Assembly (NCBI GenBank): GCA_904419525.1
Contig: CAJFRT010000001.1
Coordinates: 90,518-154,517, forward strand
DNA from: Candidatus Gallimonas merdae
GTDB lineage: Bacteria; Bacillota; Clostridia; Christensenellales; Borkfalkiaceae
Length of the DNA: 64,000 nt
Direction: 5' to 3'
Positions 57,939 through 64,000 of this stretch are shown here, one piece after another. Both the position numbers and the translations under genes were made by a program. Position 1 is the first letter of the stretch. The number at the start of each line of letters is the position of its first letter. The notes under the pieces are model-generated. The model did not search any database and was not told the DNA's origin. It saw only the letters and a program-made list of their open reading frames with translations.

Positions 57939-59210
57939 TTAACGAATGACGATCTGATCGCGCTCCGCGCCGACCGAAATGTATGTGATCTTGCATTCGC
58001 AGAGCTTTTCGATGAGCTCCACATAGTCGCGCGCTTCCTTGGGGAGATCTTCATATCTGCGGCATGCAGTGATGTCGCAGTTCCAGCCCTTCACCTTTTC
58101 AAACACCGGCTTGCACTGATCGAGCGCATCGGGGAAAGGAAATTCGGTGATCCGCTTTCCGTTCAGCTCATAGGCCGTGCAGATTTCAAGTTCCTCGTAC
58201 CCGGAAAGGACGTCCAGCTTGGTGAGCGCGATCTCGTCCGCCCCCTGGCAGCGGATCCCGTAGCGGGAAGCGACAACGTCGAACGGCCCCACCCGTCTCG
58301 GTCTGCCCGTGGCCGCGCCGTACTCGCCGCCGGCCGCACGGAGCTTTTCCGCGGGTTCTCCGAAGTATTCTGCCGTAAAAGGCCCCTCGCCCACGCAGGT
58401 GGAATAGGCCTTCATGATGCCGACGGATTTATCCAGTTTGAGATTGGGAACACCCGCACCGATGGGCGCATAGGCCGCGATCGTCGAGGAAGAGGACGTA
58501 TACGGATAGATCCCGAAATCGATGTCACGGAGCGCGCCGAGCTGCGCCTCGAACATGATGTTCTTGCCTGCCTTGTTCGCTTCGTGCAGATAAAATCCGA
58601 CATCGCAGATATAATCTTTCAGCGGCTCGCCGTACTTTTTGAAATATTCAATAACTTCCTCCGCCGTTACGGGAGCATGGCCGTACCCTTTTTCCACGGT
58701 CAGGTTTTTCCACTCCACGATATCCTTGACGCGCGCATACAGACGCTCCGGGTGCAGAAGCTCGCCCATCCGGAACGCTTTCTTCATGTATTTATCCGCA
58801 TAGACGGGCGCAATGCCGCGGCGGGTAGAGCCGAACTTTTTATCCGCAAGGCGCTCTTCTTCCAGACAATCCATGAGCACGTGATAGGGCATTGTGATGA
58901 CTGCCCTGTCGCTGATCTTCAGATTTTCGGGCGTGATGGAGATCCCTTGCGAGCGGAGTTTGTCCGCCTCTTCGGTGAGGTGTCTGATATCCACCACCAT
59001 GCCGTTGCCGAGCACATTGACAACGCCTTCGCGCAGAATGCCCGAAGGAAGCAGATTGAGAATGAACTTCCCCCTCTCGTTGATAACGGTATGGCCCGCG
59101 TTGTTCCCGCCCTGATAGCGGCAGACGATATCGTAATCCTCGGACAGAAGGTCGACCATGCGCCCCTTGCCCTCGTCGCCCCAGTTGATCCCGCAGATCG
59201 AAGTCAGCAT
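57939..59210 (-). CDS. purA: adenylosuccinate synthetase
   Basis: GINWGDEGKGRMVDLLSEDYDIVCRYQGGNNAGHTV. Confidence 0.96.
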   Translation of the reverse strand: MLTSICGINWGDEGKGRMVDLLSEDYDIVCRYQGGNNAGHTVINERGKFILNLLPSGILREGVVNVLGNGMVVDIRHLTEEADKLRSQGISITPENLKISDRAVITMPYHVLMDCLEEERLADKKFGSTRRGIAPVYADKYMKKAFRMGELLHPERLYARVKDIVEWKNLTVEKGYGHAPVTAEEVIEYFKKYGEPLKDYICDVGFYLHEANKAGKNIMFEAQLGALRDIDFGIYPYTSSSSTIAAYAPIGAGVPNLKLDKSVGIMKAYSTCVGEGPFTAEYFGEPAEKLRAAGGEYGAATGRPRRVGPFDVVASRYGIRCQGADEIALTKLDVLSGYEELEICTAYELNGKRITEFPFPDALDQCKPVFEKVKGWNCDITACRRYEDLPKEARDYVELIEKLCECKITYISVGAERDQIVIR

Positions 59211-59480
59211 ACTTTCCTCCTTGCAGGTGCCCGTTACAACCACATGACACCCATGAAAACAATCGCCGATATTATACTATAATATCGCCGATCTTGTCAA
59301 GCGGTAATCCCAAAAAAGCAAACCTGAAGTTCCCTGCTCACAGCTCCCGCTTTTTGGCCGGAACGCGTTGCCTGCTTTCTGTTTTTGACAGATATTTACA
59401 AAAATTTCGCCGCAAAGGGTTGACAATCCGTTCTTTCGGGCGTAAAATATAAGACTAACAAAGTATGCGAGGTAGCAAAT

Positions 59481-59972
59481 ATGTATTGCAGAGACTGCGG
59501 CGCAAAACTCAGCCTTCGTTTCCTGGAAAATGAAGGACTCATTCCCTATTGCGAACAGTGCGGCGCATTCAAATTTCCGTTCTTTCCCGTTGCCGTCTCC
59601 ATGACGGTCGTCAACCGTGCCGAAAACAAAATTCTGCTCGCACGCCATACCGGAGAAGAGAGCTACAAATTGTTCGCAGGCTACATCAAAAAGGGAGAAA
59701 GCGCGGAAAAGGCGATCCCGCGCGAACTGCGCGAGGAGACCAGGCTGACAGCGATCAAATGGCGCTATCATGCTTCGCGCTATCACGACGCGAAGGACGT
59801 GCTGATGCTCAATTTCATCGTCACGGCGGACGAAGGAGAAATCGTACTCAACGATGAGATCGAAGAGGCGCACTGGTTCTCCCCCGAGGAGGCAAAGGAA
59901 CGCGTCGTCAAAGGTTCGACCGCCGAATACTTCCTGCTGGGCGCGCTCAGCGAACTGGGAAGAAAGAAGTAA
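59481..59972 (+). CDS. NUDIX hydrolase with N-terminal zinc ribbon
   Basis: YCRDCGAK...YCEQCGAF; GYIKKGESAEKAIPRELREETRL (Nudix-like box). Confidence 0.85.
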   Translation: MYCRDCGAKLSLRFLENEGLIPYCEQCGAFKFPFFPVAVSMTVVNRAENKILLARHTGEESYKLFAGYIKKGESAEKAIPRELREETRLTAIKWRYHASRYHDAKDVLMLNFIVTADEGEIVLNDEIEEAHWFSPEEAKERVVKGSTAEYFLLGALSELGRKK

Positions 59973-60004
59973 AATACACGCGGAACTGCATATAGGAACA
60001 ATCC

Positions 60005-61036
60005 ATGCGCCAGGAACTCCTTCCCGCACGCGGGAAGTTTTATAAAGCCAACCTGCATATGCACACCACGATCTCGGACGGAGAACTGACGCCCGAGGAA
60101 GTCAAGCGCGTCTTTTCGGATCACGGTTATTCCATTGTCGCTTTCACCGATCATGAAATCATCGTTCCGCACAATGACCTGACAGACGAACATTTTCTGG
60201 CGCTTACAGGATTTGAAACCGCCGTCAATCTCCCCCATCCACCGTCCTGGGATTTTGATTTCATGACCGCCTGTCACATGAATTTTTATGCAAAGGACTC
60301 CGGAAACGTCCTCTGTCCCGCATTCTGCGAAGAAGGCGTCTGGCTCAAACATTCCCGTAAATATGTGACGGACGCCATGCGCGCACTCTCCCGCAGGCGG
60401 GATTACTCTGCCGAATGCTTCAACCGCATGATTGCCGAAGCAAATGCGGCGGGATTTCTCGTCTCGCTCAACCACCCTGTCTGGTCTTTGCAGAACTATT
60501 CCGATTATTGCGGAATGAAAGGATTGTGGGGCGTGGAGGTCTACAACGCCGGATGTGCGCTGGCCGGATTTCCGGACACTGTTCAGCCGCTTGATGACCT
60601 TCTGCGCCTCGGACAGCACGTGCTTCCGCTTTCGACGGACGACGGACATCTCCTGCAAAATTGTTTTTATGGTTACGTCATGGTAAAGGCGGAGAGCCTG
60701 ACCTACGATGCGGTGATGCAGGCGTTGGAGCACGGCGATCTGTACGCCTCTACAGGGCCTTCCGTCGGGGAACTCTTCTGCGAAGACGGAATCTTACACA
60801 TCACAACCTCCCCCGCCGCAGAGATCACTCTGACAACAGAACGCAGGTTTGCCGTTCATACCACGGCAGAACCGGATGAACCGCTGCTCGGCGCCCGATT
60901 CGATCTGCGCGAATACCTGCACAAATCCAGAACAGGTCCCGATGCAAACAAAAACTGTTACTTCCGCATCACGATAAAAGATGCTGCCGGGCGCTGCGCG
61001 TGGACGCGCGCCTATTTTGCGGACGAGATCGGATAG
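60005..61036 (+). CDS. PHP-domain phosphoesterase
   Basis: YKANLHMHTTISDGELTPEEV, VAFTDHEIIVP, SLNHPVWS. Confidence 0.85.
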   Translation: MRQELLPARGKFYKANLHMHTTISDGELTPEEVKRVFSDHGYSIVAFTDHEIIVPHNDLTDEHFLALTGFETAVNLPHPPSWDFDFMTACHMNFYAKDSGNVLCPAFCEEGVWLKHSRKYVTDAMRALSRRRDYSAECFNRMIAEANAAGFLVSLNHPVWSLQNYSDYCGMKGLWGVEVYNAGCALAGFPDTVQPLDDLLRLGQHVLPLSTDDGHLLQNCFYGYVMVKAESLTYDAVMQALEHGDLYASTGPSVGELFCEDGILHITTSPAAEITLTTERRFAVHTTAEPDEPLLGARFDLREYLHKSRTGPDANKNCYFRITIKDAAGRCAWTRAYFADEIG

Positions 61037-61058
61037 TCCCCTTATCGGGCAACATACA

Positions 61059-61095
61059 GACGCGGCGCGCATGTGCTTGACATGCGCGCCGCGTC
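61059..61095. terminator. bidirectional terminator, 15-bp perfect stem
   Basis: gacgcggcgcgcatg...catgcgcgccgcgtc. Confidence 0.8.
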
Positions 61096-61106
61096 TTTCA
61101 ATCTTT

Positions 61107-62342
61107 TTATCCTCTTATCTGTCCGCTTCCGCGAATCACAAATTTATAGGAGGTAAGCTCTCTCAGTCCCATCGGGCCGCGCGCATGGAGCTTCTGCGTC
61201 GAAATCCCCATTTCCGCGCCGAATCCGAATTCAAATCCGTCCGTGAAACGTGTGGACGCATTCCAGTAGACACAGGCGGAATCGATCATTTTCAAAAACT
61301 TTTCCGCCGCCGCCTTATCCTCCGTCACGATGCTCTCGCTGTGATGCGTCGAATGTTCATTGATCCAGGCGATCGCCTCGTCCGCATTCTGAACGATTTT
61401 CACCGAGATCTTCATGGCAAGATACTCTTTATAGAAATCTTCCTCCGACGCGGGGCCGACCGCCGGCATATATCTGCGCGCCTTCTCGTCCCCCACGATC
61501 TCCACGCCCCGTTCCAGCAGAGGAAGCAGCAGGACATCGAGATGTTCGCGCGCAAAGGCATCGTCGACGACAAGGCTTTCGCAGGCGTTGCATACGCTGG
61601 TCCGCTGCGTCTTGGCATTGCACAAGATCTTTGCCGCCATTTTCATGTCGGCAGACTTTTCCACATAGACATGGCAGTTCCCCGTCCCCGTCTCGATCAC
61701 TGGCACGGTTGCGTGTTCGAGCGCGGCCTGAATGAGAGAAGCGCTCCCACGCGGAATGAGTACGTCGAGCGTTCCCTTCTGGCGCATGAATTCACGGGCC
61801 CCCTCATGCGAACAATCGGCGATCAGCTGAATAAACTCCGGGTCATACCCGCCCGAACGGATCGCATCCTTTATGATACGCACAATGGCCTCATTGGAGG
61901 TGTAGGCATCCCGGCTGCCACGCAATACTGCGGCGTTTCCGCTCTTGATGCAAAGGCCCACGGCGTCTGCCGTCACGTTCGGACGGGCTTCGTAGATGAT
62001 TCCGACCACACCGAACGGCACGCGGACGCGGGAAATATCCAGACCGTTCGCTGTCGTATAGTGTTCCGTCACTTCCCCGACCGGACAGGAGAGGCGCACG
62101 AGCTGCCGCAACCCTTCGGCAATGCCCGCAATTCGGGCGGCATTGAGCATCAGCCTGTCACGGAATTGTTCCCCCCGAGTACAGGAACTGACGTCCTGCG
62201 CATTGGCCGCAATAATCTCGTCGGCATGTGCTTCCAGAGCATCCGCCGCGAGCGAAAGCATTTGATTCTTATCCGATTCCGAGGAATATGCAACTGCCCC
62301 CGCATGCTCCTTGGCAAGCCGGCAGGTTTCGGAAATGGTCAT
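61107..62342 (-). CDS. proA: glutamate-5-semialdehyde dehydrogenase
   Basis: RVPFGVVGIIYEARPNVTADAVGLCIKSGNAAVLRGS; RTSVCNACESLVV. Confidence 0.97.
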   Translation of the reverse strand: MTISETCRLAKEHAGAVAYSSESDKNQMLSLAADALEAHADEIIAANAQDVSSCTRGEQFRDRLMLNAARIAGIAEGLRQLVRLSCPVGEVTEHYTTANGLDISRVRVPFGVVGIIYEARPNVTADAVGLCIKSGNAAVLRGSRDAYTSNEAIVRIIKDAIRSGGYDPEFIQLIADCSHEGAREFMRQKGTLDVLIPRGSASLIQAALEHATVPVIETGTGNCHVYVEKSADMKMAAKILCNAKTQRTSVCNACESLVVDDAFAREHLDVLLLPLLERGVEIVGDEKARRYMPAVGPASEEDFYKEYLAMKISVKIVQNADEAIAWINEHSTHHSESIVTEDKAAAEKFLKMIDSACVYWNASTRFTDGFEFGFGAEMGISTQKLHARGPMGLRELTSYKFVIRGSGQIRG

Positions 62343-62371
62343 AATCCCCTCCTTTTTCTGAAAATTATAGC

Positions 62372-62402
62372 AAAAAAAAGCGGCGCTGTCAACGCCGCTT
62401 TC
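62372..62402 (-). terminator. terminator between yebC and proA
   Basis: aaaaaaagcggcgctgtcaacgccgcttt. Confidence 0.7.
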
Positions 62403-62404
62403 AG

Positions 62405-63145
62405 TTATTCTTCTTCGTCCTCTTCGGGAAGCTCCACGTTGTGCCAGACGGTCTGCACATCGTCGTTTTCTTCCAGCTTGTCGAGCATCTTCCGGAATGT
62501 TTCGAGCTTGTCCTCAGGCAAAGTGATCTTGCTCTGCGGGAACATTCCCAGTTCCGCGCTGAGGAAGGAAAGCCCTTTGTCCTCAAGGAATTTACGGACT
62601 TCCGAGAAAGCGGCCACGGACGTATAGACCTCGTAGACGTCCTCCTCGGTGACGACATCATCGGCACCGGCTTCAATGGCGTAATCCGTCATGGTGTCTT
62701 CGTCAAGATCGGGCGTGCGCTCGACCACGATCAGTCCCTTGTTATCGAACATGTAGGAGACGCTGCCCGTCGTTCCGAGAGATCCGCCGTGCTTGGACAT
62801 GATCGCACGGACATCGCCCGCAGTACGGTTGTTATTGTCCGTCAGCGTGGAAATAATGACCGCCGCACCGCCGACGCCGTAGCCTTCATAGGTCAGTTCC
62901 TTATAGTCCCTGTCCCCCAGCTCACCCGCAGCGCGCTTGATCGAACGCTCGATGTTATCATTGGGCATGTTTGCCGCCTTCGCCTTTGCGATAACGTCAG
63001 CCAGCTTGGAATTGGTAGAAGGATTGGGATTGTTGCGCGCCGCAACCGCGATCTCGCGGCCGAGCTTGGTGAAGATCCTTCCGCGGGCAGCGTCCGCCTT
63101 GCCCTTTTTTGCCTGAATATTGTGCCACTTGCTGTGACCCGACAT
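62405..63145 (-). CDS. YebC/PmpR family transcriptional/translation regulator
   Basis: MSGHSKWHNIQAKKGKADAARGRIFTKLGREI. Confidence 0.97.
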   Translation of the reverse strand: MSGHSKWHNIQAKKGKADAARGRIFTKLGREIAVAARNNPNPSTNSKLADVIAKAKAANMPNDNIERSIKRAAGELGDRDYKELTYEGYGVGGAAVIISTLTDNNNRTAGDVRAIMSKHGGSLGTTGSVSYMFDNKGLIVVERTPDLDEDTMTDYAIEAGADDVVTEEDVYEVYTSVAAFSEVRKFLEDKGLSFLSAELGMFPQSKITLPEDKLETFRKMLDKLEENDDVQTVWHNVELPEEDEEE

Positions 63146-63149
63146 AAAA

Positions 63150-63893
63150 TTACCTCCGTTCGTGGAATGTTCCCGCTCTGAGCGCGTACATCAGGATCCC
63201 CGCCGAAACCGCCGCGTTCAGGCTCTCTGTTCGCTCATCCATGGGAATGCGCACCGTAAAAGCCGCCCTCTCGCGTACCTGCCGGGACAAACCGTTCCCC
63301 TCGCTGCCGACCGCAAGACAGAATTTCTCGGACGGCTGAAAGGAAAATGCATTCTCCCCGTCCATGTCCGCCGCAATCAGCGGAACATCGATCGCGGAAA
63401 GAAGCTCGTCCCGCGTCCCCTGCATGAGGCGGGCAAAGAATACGCCGCTCATGCTTGCGCGCACGCTCTTGGGGGAAAACGGATCGGCGCAGTCGGCAAG
63501 ATAGATCTCGCCATACCCCGCGGCGACCGCGGTACGAATAATCGCACCGACGTTTGCGGGATCCTGCAATCCGTCCAAGAGGACGCAGCGCCCCTCGGGA
63601 GGGCGCACCCCTGCCGCAGGGATCGCGACCTCCGCCAGGATCCCCTGCGGCGTCTTCTCGTCCGAGACGGCGGCGAACGCGTCCCGTCCCAATACGGCGG
63701 CAGGCGGACAGAACGTCTCGCCCGCATAATCCTCGCGCACGATAACGCGCACGATGTGCATGCCGGCGGAAAACGCCTCCCGAACCATCTTCGTTCCCTC
63801 GACGAGGAAACTTCCCCGCGCGCGCCTGCCCTTTTTGTCGTGAAGAGCCGCAAGCTCCTTTACGAGCGGATTTTGTCTGGATACGATGACCAT
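63150..63893 (-). CDS. TrmH/SpoU family RNA methyltransferase
   Basis: LLDGLQDPANVGAIIRTAVAAGYGEIYL; LAVGSEGNGLS; IPMDERTESLNAAVSAGILMYAL. Confidence 0.95.
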   Translation of the reverse strand: MVIVSRQNPLVKELAALHDKKGRRARGSFLVEGTKMVREAFSAGMHIVRVIVREDYAGETFCPPAAVLGRDAFAAVSDEKTPQGILAEVAIPAAGVRPPEGRCVLLDGLQDPANVGAIIRTAVAAGYGEIYLADCADPFSPKSVRASMSGVFFARLMQGTRDELLSAIDVPLIAADMDGENAFSFQPSEKFCLAVGSEGNGLSRQVRERAAFTVRIPMDERTESLNAAVSAGILMYALRAGTFHERR

Positions 63894-63904
63894 GAATATA
63901 CGGA

Positions 63905-64000
63905 TGAATTGTCAAACTAAGTGCAACACAAAGAGAGATTTTCAATGAACAAATCTTGTGGTGTATGGTAATGCAAAACTTTCTTAGGCCTGGCGTTAAT
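63905..64000 (-). mobile_element. 3' end of an IS30-family insertion sequence, transposase C-terminus 63917..64000
   Basis: Minus frame reads ...INARPRKVLHYHTPQDLFIENLSLCCT*, matching the NxRPRKxLxYxTP tail typical of IS30 transposases; continues off the window. Confidence 0.75.

Noticed and set aside
54150-59282. 1710-aa plus-strand ORF as a giant gene
   Set aside because: Completely antisense to malQ/dapL/pyrG/dapF/purA, codon-aligned shadow of GC-biased genes; kept only as a codon-usage observation
63891-63916. Hybrid promoter from an outward TTGACA in the IS30 end
   Set aside because: TTGACA is present (63911-63916 on the minus strand) but the only -10-like TATATT is about 9 bp away and nothing suitable lies at 17 bp
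1-64000. CRISPR array, prophage or toxin-antitoxin island
   Set aside because: No regularly spaced repeats and no phage structural, integrase or TA genes seen; the only mobile sequence is the IS30-like fragment at the right edge

Overview
64-kb chromosomal window, read by eye. It looks like a Gram-positive, Clostridia-type spore-former (SigK, DapL, consensus sigma-A promoters); the taxonomy is inference. It is densely coded, mostly on the minus strand. Main blocks: (i) arabinose/galactoside module: UDP-sugar pyrophosphorylase, GH127, GH36, AraA, AraD, FGGY kinase, followed by phosphoketolase; (ii) two-gene SufB/D-like + SufC-like Fe-S module; (iii) histidine kinase/response regulator with a secreted membrane-anchored partner; (iv) radical-SAM/partner DNA-repair-like pair; (v) HtrA, Glf, a GntR-ABC module and Ogt; (vi) a leader with consensus promoter and strong terminator ahead of a deletion-scarred ABC exporter; (vii) split MetH, its reactivation protein and MetF; (viii) SigK, DegV, LysR; (ix) about 13 kb apparent LacI-ribokinase-sugar ABC importer-nucleoside hydrolase locus carrying three related secreted beta-propeller-like lipoproteins and a repeat-domain secreted protein, with paired LacI-type operators; (x) housekeeping block MscL, MalQ, DapL, PyrG, DapF, PurA, NUDIX, PHP, ProA, YebC, TrmH; (xi) C-terminal end of an IS30-like transposase at the right edge. 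Two tRNAs (Ser-TGA, Leu-TAG). No CRISPR array or prophage seen. The best candidates for something undescribed are the ribose/nucleoside-oriented secreted locus (38.6-52 kb) and the structured leader at 29.6-29.8 kb.
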